NCBI GenBank assembly: GCA_002717185.1
Contig: PBDC01000026.1
Coordinates: 27,454-46,371 of the forward strand
Reading direction: 5' to 3'
DNA: 18,918 nt
DNA from: Rhodospirillaceae bacterium
GTDB taxonomy: Bacteria; Pseudomonadota; Alphaproteobacteria; UBA8366; GCA-2717185
Both the position numbers and the translations under genes were made by a program. The notes under the pieces were generated by a model. It saw only the letters and a list, made by a program, of their open reading frames with translations, did not search any database and was not told the DNA's origin. Below are positions 1-6,811 of this stretch, piece by piece (the first letter of the stretch is position 1; each line of letters begins with the position of its first letter).

Positions 1-611
1 CTTGCTGTTTTTAAGGCTCCAAATGCCTGGATATACCTTGCTTCAGCGCCCGCCAATTGAACCTTCGCCTGAAGAACGTCGGTAGAGAACCCAGCCCCTT
101 TCTCAACCTTAGCGTACTCTAGTTGTGTCTGGCGCTTGATATTTTGTACCGATAGTTTTGCATATTCCCAATTTTTATATGCTGTTTTTATGCCAATCTG
201 TGCCGTGATGGCTTCTAGCAATAGGGATTGTTTGGTTAGTTCTAATGTCTGTTTAGCTTGAGAGACCCCAAGTTTTGCAACATCAATGCGTTTGTTTCTG
301 GCGCCATAATCGAACAAAGGTTGAGTTAACGTTAGCGATAACTCTCTTGCTGTGAAATCAGTGTCTGGAGTAACATTCGGATTGTTTCTGTCTTCTTTCC
401 CCAAAGTTCCTGTAATGCCTAGGTTAGGGAACCATTCCTTTTGGGATACTGATACTGCTTCATCCAAAGATTGAACGGTATATTTAACCGCCCAAATACG
501 CTCATGATTGTTCAGTAACTCTCTCGCTTTATCTAGAAAACTAGCCTCACCCTGGACAGAAATACCCAATGTAAAAATAAAAAAAAGAATAAAAAATGTT
601 TTAATGGGCAT
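1..611 (-). CDS. TolC-family outer-membrane efflux protein, N-terminal part (cut by left edge)
   Basis: Reading the minus strand from an ATG at 611 gives about 203 codons with no stop up to the window edge. The protein begins MPIKTFFILFFIFTLGISVQG, a secretion signal with a hydrophobic core. It continues with features of the TolC/outer-membrane factor family: LTLTQPLFDYGARN near residues 92-106, alternating helical segments rich in Q, A and K, and TDVLQAKVQLAGAEARY near residues 176-192, which resembles the repeat helix of the periplasmic tunnel. Such proteins form the outer-membrane channel of type I secretion or RND efflux systems. Codons are strongly A/T-ending (AAA, ATT, CAA, GAA), unlike all genes to the right. 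The C-terminal half lies outside the window. It could be a channel for type I secretion rather than drug efflux; partners are not visible. Confidence 0.85.
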   Translation of the reverse strand, partial: MPIKTFFILFFIFTLGISVQGEASFLDKARELLNNHERIWAVKYTVQSLDEAVSVSQKEWFPNLGITGTLGKEDRNNPNVTPDTDFTARELSLTLTQPLFDYGARNKRIDVAKLGVSQAKQTLELTKQSLLLEAITAQIGIKTAYKNWEYAKLSVQNIKRQTQLEYAKVEKGAGFSTDVLQAKVQLAGAEARYIQAFGALKTA

Positions 612-858
612 TTTTATTTATCTTATCATTTTTTATTCGATACTATTCTGACGACAACAATAAATTCGCGTTAGGGATATATTATAGTTTCAGGACTATA
701 GTATTTTTATTTACTTGGCACATAAACAGCATATCTTACAGATCACAACAATATTGGCAATTCATGTGAGGGTTTTAATTATATCACTGTGTTTCCTACC
801 AATTTTACTTCGCCTCTCTAGGCGCTCGATATTGTGAGAGACCTTCTACTATTTAACA
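612..858. other. AT-rich intergenic spacer between tolC-like gene and hemY
   Basis: This 247-base stretch has no gene I can support. It should hold the promoter of the leftward tolC-like gene and the 3' end of the hemY transcript, which also runs leftward. Two small symmetric elements are visible: TATAGT-TTCAGG-ACTATA at 683-700, and a GC-rich hairpin CGCCT-CTCT-AGGCG at 811-824. The base composition changes here from AT-rich on the left to clearly GC-richer on the right. Confidence 0.6.
811..824. other. small GC-rich hairpin downstream of hemY
   Basis: CGCCT (811-815), loop CTCT, AGGCG (820-824) form a perfect 5-bp stem about 35 bases past the hemY stop codon. On the minus strand it is followed by AAGTAAAATT rather than a U-run, so it is not a standard intrinsic terminator. 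It could slow polymerase or protect the hemY mRNA end. Confidence 0.3.
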
Positions 859-2196
859 CTATAGCGCTTTTTCAGGTAGCGCCTTACCCGGTTCATCTTT
901 CTGCCCAGGTGGTACCTGCCACGACAAACTCGCAAAAGCGTCACAACTGGCGCAGTTAGCGCGCCAATCTCCAGCAATTGAACCGCAGGAATTGCAGTAC
1001 CACGCATGTTCCATTGGCGATCTCGCGGCTTCCTCAAGCCAGCGGCGCGCTGCTTGTAGGTCGCCATGCTCCTGTTCTTCCAGATTTGCCAACAGGCGCA
1101 GCACACGCACCGAGCACTGCTCTGTGCCTGCCGGCTCTAAAAGGCGACGCGCCTGGCCCCACAACTGCGCGGCCAAACTGGCCTCGGCGAGGGCAAGATG
1201 GCTTTCAGCATGATCCGGGCGTAAGTCGTGCAGTCGCTGAAACCGTTTCACCCGCGGCAGTGGCGCCTCGCCCTCGCCGCCAAGATCGTCGTAGGCAGCG
1301 GCCAATGCCGGATGCGGTTCAAGGGTCCACGCGGATTCGATCACTTTAGCTGCACGCCGCGCCTTGCCCGCGTCCATAAGGCTCTTCACGTGGGCGACCG
1401 TCGCCGGAACCAGGCCCGGGTCCAAATCGTGCGCCCGGCGCGCGTGTTTCACCGCAGCAGCGGTCTCACCCACCGCACCAGTCTCTCGTGCCATTTCGAT
1501 AGCTACGGCAGCACGCTGGCGGCGGCCTGCCGTAGCATCAACAGCACCCAGCTTTATCACCTGCTGCAGAGTGGTGTCCGCAGCATTCCAATGGCCCGCC
1601 TTAACCTGAAGCTTGAGCAAATATTTTAACACCCAAGGTGTGTTGGGCCGAAGAGCCTGCGCCCGTCCGGCCAGGCGCAGCGCTTCCGACTGATCGCCAT
1701 TACCCACCGCTTGCATTAGCAGGCCGCGAACACCCAAGAATGCCATTTTGGAATCGTCTAGCATAGATTCGAAATAACGCCGCGCCGCGTCTTCATCACC
1801 ATCGAGTTGTGCCGCCTGCGCTGCCAGCAACATGGTTAAGGGTGGGTCGTTCAATAGAGTATCTGCGCGCCGGGCAAAACGTTTCGCCTCGCGCGAATCA
1901 CCTGCGGCCACCGCGACCATCCCCTGGGTCAACGCCTGATAGCCGCGTTGCCGCTTACTCGCCCCACGGTGCTCGATAATGCGCCGCGGCGCTCGGAGTA
2001 GTGACCGCCAAATCCGGTAGAGCAATGCAACGATGGCAGAAAAAATTACGACGGCGCCGATCAGCAGACCCACCTGCTCAGTATAGACAGCGTAACCCAT
2101 CATCTCGATCTCAACACGACCAGGATGGTCCGCAAGCCAGACAGCAAGACAAACAGCGCCAGCGATCAGCAGGAATAGTAGAATGATCCGTATCAT
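859..2196 (-). CDS. hemY: haem-biosynthesis protein HemY (TPR inner-membrane protein)
   Basis: The protein has 445 residues from the ATG at 2196, which overlaps the stop of the upstream gene as ATGA. An in-frame start 51 bases further up is possible but would lie inside that gene. Two hydrophobic segments lie near residues 3-20 and 40-62, followed by a basic loop (RSLLRAPRRIIEHRG), the HemY-like motif RGYQALTQGMVAVAAGD and a long run of TPR-like helices rich in Ala, Leu and Arg. HemY is an inner-membrane protein tied to late haem synthesis by gene order, and its biochemical role is unsettled. The C-terminus carries C401-x2-C404 and C415-x2-C418, a rubredoxin-like pair of CxxC knuckles resembling the metal site of LapB/YciM. 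It is the last gene of the haem block. Confidence 0.9.
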   Translation of the reverse strand: MIRIILLFLLIAGAVCLAVWLADHPGRVEIEMMGYAVYTEQVGLLIGAVVIFSAIVALLYRIWRSLLRAPRRIIEHRGASKRQRGYQALTQGMVAVAAGDSREAKRFARRADTLLNDPPLTMLLAAQAAQLDGDEDAARRYFESMLDDSKMAFLGVRGLLMQAVGNGDQSEALRLAGRAQALRPNTPWVLKYLLKLQVKAGHWNAADTTLQQVIKLGAVDATAGRRQRAAVAIEMARETGAVGETAAAVKHARRAHDLDPGLVPATVAHVKSLMDAGKARRAAKVIESAWTLEPHPALAAAYDDLGGEGEAPLPRVKRFQRLHDLRPDHAESHLALAEASLAAQLWGQARRLLEPAGTEQCSVRVLRLLANLEEQEHGDLQAARRWLEEAARSPMEHAWYCNSCGSIAGDWRANCASCDAFASLSWQVPPGQKDEPGKALPEKAL

Positions 2197-3509
2197 TGTG
2201 TCGGTGAATTTTCGGTTGTGGCCGTTTCTAAAGCCTTGAGCGCCCAAAGACGCAGCCTGTAGAGCGCCTGGTCGGCGACAACCCGGCGCATCGCATCGCG
2301 TGCCCAGTCACCGGCAGAGCCTCCAGCCTTTTGCAACGCCTCAGCCGCGCCTTTAAGGTCATTCGTCGTCAACGCCGCGCGTGCCCGGCGCAATTCACCC
2401 GCCATCCCAGACCCTTTGTTTACCTGCCGGATAGAGATCACCGCGTCTATCTTGCGCAAAATGCGATCGGACCAGCTGTCGGTCTCCGCCACCCAAATCG
2501 GCTTGCCTCGGTTACCTATGATTGCCTCCAGCCGGCTCACCAACTGAGATCGTGTCGGAATTCCAGTCGCTGCATGCGCATCCAAAACCGCGACTGATTG
2601 GGTATAATCCTCGTCATCAGTCTTTGCCAACTGCTCGATCGACGCCAGTGCAAAGGCATAGGGCAGACCTTCCCCCAGAGTGACCTCCAGCGCACCGACG
2701 GCAACTAACACCGACAAATTCCTGACGCTGCTCTGCGCCGTATCGACGGCCGCTTGATCCATCTTCTGCGAAAGGGCATCCACTGTTTCCTGCATTCGGG
2801 AGAGTGTCGCGGCACTGCCGTCATCTGCGGCCCGCACTTCAGAGCGTGCTGTCTCAAGCGCCTGCGTCAAAGCGTCGACCCGAATCGAAAGCGCACGCAG
2901 CTGAGGGGTTAAATTAGTTTGTGGTAACGACGCATCGCTCCGTTGCAAGCCGTCTAGCACCCGTTCAGCTGCAGATATCCGGTTCGTCAGATCGCGCCCT
3001 TTTGGGCGCCGCTCAAGGGCGTCGAGCCGATCTATCACATCGCGTGGCACCTCAGCTTGCGGAATGTCGTGGATCAGAGGTGACCATTTGGGGAACGTCA
3101 AAATACCTGTAGCTGCAATAATCCCGACGATCAGTGCAGGCCACACGGGACCAATTCTGCTTGCCTGACGGCGGTGCTCCGCAACCGCAAAAGTCTCCCC
3201 AGCAACTTTGGTTACCGTATCGGGACCAGAAGACTCATCTTTCATTGCATCATTTATCTGCAGGATAGCGATTTCGAGGCCATCCGCCTTCACCGCCTCG
3301 AGAACCACTTGCCGCCGGTTCTCAGGAATGTTCTTGCGGCTCTTCCACCCTTGGATTGTCGTCGCCGCGATACCGAGGCGCGATGCCATGGGCCGCACGC
3401 CTCCAAACGCGGAAATCACCATCTCGGTATCGCGCAACGGATCGTCCAGTGTCCCCGCCCGTTCCTCTTGCTCGACCAAGTTTTGGTTAGCATTTCCGCT
3501 GTCTATCAT
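2193..3509 (-). CDS. Mic60/mitofilin-like inner-membrane protein with N-terminal HTH-like domain
   Basis: The protein has 438 residues. Residues 29-80 read as a small helix-turn-helix (VISAFGGVRPMASRLGI, then TTIQGWKSRKNIPENRR), resembling Cro/YdaS-type domains. One membrane span lies near 122-141 (PVWPALIVGIIAATGILTF). Residues 155-255 have coiled-coil character, with repeated RLDALE, RVDALTQALE and MQETVDALSQKM. Residues about 262-425 match the bacterial mitofilin-type C-terminal domain: LVAVGALEVTLGEGLPYAFA, TGIPTRSQLVSRLEAI, an IDAVISIRQV segment and RRARAALTTNDLKGAAEAL. Alphaproteobacterial Mic60 homologues shape inner membranes and are known to sit in the haem operon. Both ends overlap neighbours as ATGA (hemD upstream, hemY downstream), so translation is probably coupled. 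The family call is fairly firm; DNA binding by the N-terminal domain is inference. Confidence 0.82.
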   Translation of the reverse strand: MIDSGNANQNLVEQEERAGTLDDPLRDTEMVISAFGGVRPMASRLGIAATTIQGWKSRKNIPENRRQVVLEAVKADGLEIAILQINDAMKDESSGPDTVTKVAGETFAVAEHRRQASRIGPVWPALIVGIIAATGILTFPKWSPLIHDIPQAEVPRDVIDRLDALERRPKGRDLTNRISAAERVLDGLQRSDASLPQTNLTPQLRALSIRVDALTQALETARSEVRAADDGSAATLSRMQETVDALSQKMDQAAVDTAQSSVRNLSVLVAVGALEVTLGEGLPYAFALASIEQLAKTDDEDYTQSVAVLDAHAATGIPTRSQLVSRLEAIIGNRGKPIWVAETDSWSDRILRKIDAVISIRQVNKGSGMAGELRRARAALTTNDLKGAAEALQKAGGSAGDWARDAMRRVVADQALYRLRLWALKALETATTENSPTQ

Positions 3510-4225
3510 AAGGTACTTAGCCTGTTATCCAATGTGGCCAAAAGCGAAATCTGGGTCGGTTCAGGGGCGACTAGGACACGCCTCCACATGATATGATCCG
3601 CCGCTGATGCGACTGCGTTGCTCAAACAGAGGGCATCCAGCCTTTCGCAGGCCAATTCCAATCCCTGAGAAATGGCAAGATCGACGAAGGTCTTGGCCGT
3701 ACGAGGCGAAAAAAACAAAACCAAATTCACGTCCCCATTCAGAAGAGCCATACAAATCTCGTGGCTGATCCCCGTCGCTTGATGGGCATTGTAGATAACC
3801 GCACGACGCACCGCGAAGCCCGCCCCTTCCAGACGGCCCGACAGATTACCAGCTACCATTGTACCCGCCGGATGCAGCAATACTCCCCCGGTGGTGTCGC
3901 AGCGTTGCACGACGAGGGCCGCCAACTTCTCGACATCGCCCCCGGCGCTTTCGACCTGCGAAAAACTGTTCTCCGCAGCCACGGCACCGGTGCGGTCGCC
4001 GACCGCATACACCGGTATTTCACGGTCCGGCATCAACGCGGCAAACGCTCGCACCCCATTGGCGGACGTGAACAGTATGGCCTGGACGCCGGCAAGATCG
4101 ATTAGCGTGTCGGTCAATACAGAGATGCGGAGCATCGGACAGATGAATGCGCCAATGCCTCGCCGCGCCAACGCCTCGACCAGCGGTTTCGCATCATGTT
4201 GCGGTCTGGTGACGAGCGCGCGAAT
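3506..4225 (-). CDS. hemD: uroporphyrinogen-III synthase, probable ATT start
   Basis: HemD closes and inverts ring D of hydroxymethylbilane to give uroporphyrinogen III. The frame carries family motifs: RALVTRPQHDAKPL at the N-terminus, LFTSANGVRAFA, VYAVGDRTG, LLHPAGTMVAGNLSGRL, VIYNA and LVLFFSPRTAKTF. The RALVTRP strand normally follows the initiator methionine directly. Here that position is ATT (4225-4223), preceded by AGGAGG with a 5-base spacer. The frame is closed by TAG about 16 codons upstream, with no ATG, GTG or TTG between. The first canonical start inside, TTG at 4171, would delete the conserved first strand. From ATT the protein has 239 residues, normal for the family. The stop overlaps the next start as ATGA. 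Function is confident; start is probable. Confidence 0.88.
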   Translation of the reverse strand: MRALVTRPQHDAKPLVEALARRGIGAFICPMLRISVLTDTLIDLAGVQAILFTSANGVRAFAALMPDREIPVYAVGDRTGAVAAENSFSQVESAGGDVEKLAALVVQRCDTTGGVLLHPAGTMVAGNLSGRLEGAGFAVRRAVIYNAHQATGISHEICMALLNGDVNLVLFFSPRTAKTFVDLAISQGLELACERLDALCLSNAVASAADHIMWRRVLVAPEPTQISLLATLDNRLSTL

Positions 4226-4394
4226 GGCTGCCTCCTGCGGGCGGGGCGTGATCCTACGGAATGATTTCTAACGTTCCAACAACCCCGTGAATTCATTCTA
4301 CATGGCTGGTATATATATCAGATTCACAAACCTCGGAGAAACCAGTAACGTTTCCATCTAAACTCTATTTGATGCAGACGATCGTTCGGCCCTG
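4226..4394 (-). other. AT-rich hemC-hemD spacer
   Basis: This is 169 bases between hemC and hemD, in contrast to the overlapping junctions further down the block. It contains an alternating TATATATA tract near 4310-4318 and stops in all minus-strand frames, so it is not coding. It ends with the AGGAGG site (4236-4231) of hemD. It may carry an internal promoter, but no -35/-10 pair stands out. Confidence 0.5.
4231..4236 (-). promoter_or_regulatory. ribosome binding site of hemD (AGGAGG before ATT)
   Basis: The minus strand reads AGGAGG-CAGCC-ATT. The full anti-Shine-Dalgarno match, 5 bases before an ATT that starts the conserved HemD N-terminus, is the main reason for placing the start there. 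Confidence 0.7.
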
Positions 4395-5309
4395 TCAATT
4401 AAGGAACTTCGCACCAGCAAGGGCACGAAGCTCCTCGCCTGCATCACGACCCAAAGCCTTAGCATCCGAGACGCGTCCTTCCCGCAACACAGCGTGCGAT
4501 GAGCGACCGTCGGGACTGGCCACCAAACCCCGCAAACTCAAGCCACCATCGCCGGTTAGTTCCGCGAGCCCGCCGACCGGCGTACGGCATGATCCGTCCA
4601 GCGCTGCAAGCAGGGCACGTTCCGCGTCAACCTGGTAGGCGGTGTTACGATCGTGAATACTCGTCAACAAGTCCCGTGTTTCTGTGTCAGCCTCGCGGCC
4701 CTCCACACCGATTACGCCCTGCGCAACAGCCGGAAGCATTTCCTCGGGCTGCATCAGACAGGTTGCGGAATTCGCCATGTCCAAGCGCCGAAGCCCCGCA
4801 TAGGCCAGAAACGTCGCGTCGGCTTCGCCTTCGTTCAACTTTCGTAACCTGGTGTTCACGGAACCGCGCATTGGTTGAACCTCGAGGTCGGGTCGAAGCA
4901 TCCGAAGCTGCGCCTGGCGCCGCAAGGAAGCGGTACCAACAACCGAACCCGCTGGCAATTCCATTAGGTTCCTAGCCTTGTTGCAGATGAAGGCATCTCG
5001 GGGATCTTCCCGCGGCAACACGGTCGTAATTGCAAGCCCATTCGGCAGAGCCGTTTCGACGTCTTTCATCGAGTGGACAGCGATATCGATGCTGCCGTCG
5101 AAGAGGCCTTCCTCGATCTCCTTGGTAAAGAGGCCTTTGCCACCAATTTCAGCCAGGACACGGTCCTGCACCTTGTCACCCGTGGTCCGGATCACCACGA
5201 TATCGACTTCCAGCCCTTCATGCTTTGCCTGAAGGCGGTCACGAACCTCATAGGCCTGCGCGAGTGCCAACGGCGACCCGCGAGTACCTACTTTTAAACT
5301 CCCATCCAT
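4395..5309 (-). CDS. hemC: porphobilinogen deaminase (hydroxymethylbilane synthase)
   Basis: The enzyme joins four porphobilinogen units into hydroxymethylbilane, the substrate of HemD. It has 304 residues, normal for the family. Visible family signatures are VGTRGSPLALAQA at the N-terminus, GGKGLFTKEIEEGL, AVHSMKDV with the catalytic Asp at D83, LPREDPRDAFI, GTASLRRQAQL, VNTRLRKLNEGEADA and DAERALLAALDGSCRTPVGG. C241 in the last motif is the residue that carries the dipyrromethane cofactor. The common RGNV motif reads RGSV here, a mild change. The start at 5309 has a short purine-rich site (GAGAG) just upstream. It is divergent from the tsaD operon and probably the first gene of the haem block, which continues into hemD after a 169-base gap. 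Confidence 0.96.
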   Translation of the reverse strand: MDGSLKVGTRGSPLALAQAYEVRDRLQAKHEGLEVDIVVIRTTGDKVQDRVLAEIGGKGLFTKEIEEGLFDGSIDIAVHSMKDVETALPNGLAITTVLPREDPRDAFICNKARNLMELPAGSVVGTASLRRQAQLRMLRPDLEVQPMRGSVNTRLRKLNEGEADATFLAYAGLRRLDMANSATCLMQPEEMLPAVAQGVIGVEGREADTETRDLLTSIHDRNTAYQVDAERALLAALDGSCRTPVGGLAELTGDGGLSLRGLVASPDGRSSHAVLREGRVSDAKALGRDAGEELRALAGAKFLN

Positions 5310-5367
5310 TTACTCTCTACCCAGTTCAACTTAGCGCCGAACGCATTTTTCAAACAGTTTCGACCGT

Positions 5368-5382
5368 TTCGCGACAGGCGAA
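5368..5382. promoter_or_regulatory. inverted repeat in hemC leader / divergent promoter region
   Basis: TTCGC (5368-5372), GACAG, GCGAA (5378-5382) form a perfect 5-bp dyad between the two divergent operons, just downstream of the candidate hemC start of transcription. It could be a repressor site or a leader hairpin. No known haem or iron regulator motif (Irr, Fur) is recognised. Confidence 0.25.
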
Positions 5383-5392
5383 GCTGTTCATG

Positions 5393-5421
5393 TTAATAAT
5401 GCTTTAATTTATGCATGTCAC
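5393..5421 (-). promoter_or_regulatory. candidate hemC promoter
   Basis: On the minus strand GTGACA (5421-5416) is followed 17 bases later by TATTAA (5398-5393). This is a 5/6 match to TTGACA and a 4/6 match to TATAAT with ideal spacing. Transcription would start near 5386, leaving a leader of roughly 75 bases before hemC. This is consensus matching by eye only. Confidence 0.4.
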
Positions 5422-5435
5422 AGGCATTTTAGATC

Positions 5436-5786
5436 ATGTCGCTGACCATCGCCGTTATCACAATCTTCTTCATCGGCTGCGGCTACTACGCCTACAAGAT
5501 GAAAAGAAACTATCCCACCTTCACTAAGGAGCAACTGCTCGAACAGCATCGACGGTTCCTATCTGAGCTCGAATCCTCGCGCCGGTATATTGGAGCTACC
5601 TATTTTAACAGCGTCGAAAAAGGGTCGGCAGCGCAAGCGGAACTGACGCTGCGGGGTTATGACGTAGAGAAACTGTTACGCGAGCGGACTTTCGCCGAGG
5701 AGGAAGGACGAGAGATGAATTGGAACGCGTGCAAGGTTTCGTCAACATCCCCGTCCATCGAAAATTTGCGAAGCCAGCAAAGATGA
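5436..5786 (+). CDS. small membrane-anchored protein of unknown function, coupled to tsaD
   Basis: This 116-residue protein starts [21 protein letters not shown], a single N-terminal membrane span (about residues 4-20). A charged, helical cytoplasmic stretch follows with [20 protein letters not shown] and [18 protein letters not shown] do not recognise a family. The case that it is real is positional: its TGA overlaps the ATG of tsaD as ATGA at 5783-5786, and it sits directly behind the divergent promoter region as the first gene of the operon. Its C-terminal 20 or so residues are of low quality (Ser/Asn-rich), which may reflect constraint from the overlap. No strong ribosome site precedes the start. 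Role unknown; it might affect TsaD translation simply by coupling. Confidence 0.6.
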   Translation: MSLTIAVITIFFIGCGYYAYKMKRNYPTFTKEQLLEQHRRFLSELESSRRYIGATYFNSVEKGSAAQAELTLRGYDVEKLLRERTFAEEEGREMNWNACKVSSTSPSIENLRSQQR

Positions 5787-6811
5787 TCGTTCTCGGCATT
5801 GAAACTTCTTGCGACGAAACCGCAGTGTCCATTGTTCGGAAAGACCGGACCATACTGTCAAATTTAGTCCTCTCACAGTTGGAAGAACACCGCCCTTATG
5901 GCGGCGTCGTGCCGGAGATCGCAGCGCGAAGTCATCTCGAACATATCGACGGTCTGGTGAAACGTTCCCTTGAAGATGCGAGGATGGATTTCGCCGCTTT
6001 GGACGGCGTAGCGGCGACCGGCGGGCCTGGACTGATCGGCGGCGTACTCGTCGGCATGATGACAGCCAAGGCGATTGCGCTGGTACACGATCTTCCGTTG
6101 ATAGCGGTAAATCATCTGGAAGGGCACGCCCTGACCGCACGACTGACTGACGGGGTCGACTATCCCTACCTTCTTCTCCTGGTTTCTGGCGGTCACTGCC
6201 AGCTCCTCGCTGTGAATGGCCCCGGAGCCTACCGACGCTATGGGACAACCCTCGACGATGCGGTTGGTGAAGCGTTCGACAAGACTGCAAAACTTCTGAA
6301 TTTACCCTATCCAGGTGGCCCAGCGATAGAATTGGTAGCCAGTCGCGGGCGTCCCGACCGCTATATTTTTCCACGGCCGATGCAAGGCCGACCAGGCTGC
6401 GATTTCTCCTTTTCCGGGCTAAAAACCGCAGTGGCCAGAACCGTCCGCGACACCAAATTGAACCAGAGGGTCATCTCAGATGTTGCTGCGTCCTTCCAAA
6501 CAGCGGTGGGAGAGGCGTTGCTGGATCGGACCCGCAATGGGCTCCACCGCTTCAAGACGGAACATCCAGAAGGGTCAACTTTGGTGGTCGCTGGCGGCGT
6601 TGCCGCGAACGCCCATTTGCGCACGAAGCTGGGAGAACTTGCCAATGAAAATGGGTTCCGTTTCGTCGCGCCTCCGCCAAAATTGTGCACTGATAACGCC
6701 GCGATGATCGCCTGGGCCGGGATCGAACGGCTGCAGCAGAACATGACCAACTCGCTCGATTTCGCACCACGACCACGCTGGCCCCTCGAAGAACTGGCGG
6801 CAGCTTCATGA
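5783..6811 (+). CDS. tsaD: tRNA N6-threonylcarbamoyladenosine transferase TsaD
   Basis: TsaD transfers the threonylcarbamoyl group from TsaC product to A37 of ANN-decoding tRNAs, together with TsaB and TsaE. The protein has 342 residues from ATG 5783, where [15 protein letters not shown] is the canonical N-terminus. An in-frame ATG 63 bases upstream would add residues atypical of the family. Metal-binding H111 and H115 lie in NHLEGH and the third ligand, D304, in [10 protein letters not shown]. Also visible are [40 protein letters not shown] and the [13 protein letters not shown] motif. The ATG overlaps the preceding stop as ATGA and the TGA overlaps the gpsA start the same way, so the three genes are probably coupled. 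Confidence 0.96.
   Translation: MIVLGIETSCDETAVSIVRKDRTILSNLVLSQLEEHRPYGGVVPEIAARSHLEHIDGLVKRSLEDARMDFAALDGVAATGGPGLIGGVLVGMMTAKAIALVHDLPLIAVNHLEGHALTARLTDGVDYPYLLLLVSGGHCQLLAVNGPGAYRRYGTTLDDAVGEAFDKTAKLLNLPYPGGPAIELVASRGRPDRYIFPRPMQGRPGCDFSFSGLKTAVARTVRDTKLNQRVISDVAASFQTAVGEALLDRTRNGLHRFKTEHPEGSTLVVAGGVAANAHLRTKLGELANENGFRFVAPPPKLCTDNAAMIAWAGIERLQQNMTNSLDFAPRPRWPLEELAAAS

Noticed and set aside
849..1106. Minus-strand 85-codon frame overlapping the hemY C-terminus
   Set aside because: Out-of-frame shadow of hemY, whose CxxC tail and TPR helices are clearly the coding frame.
4171..4173. TTG as the hemD start
   Set aside because: It would remove the conserved RALVTRP first strand, which lies in frame upstream behind a perfect ribosome site.
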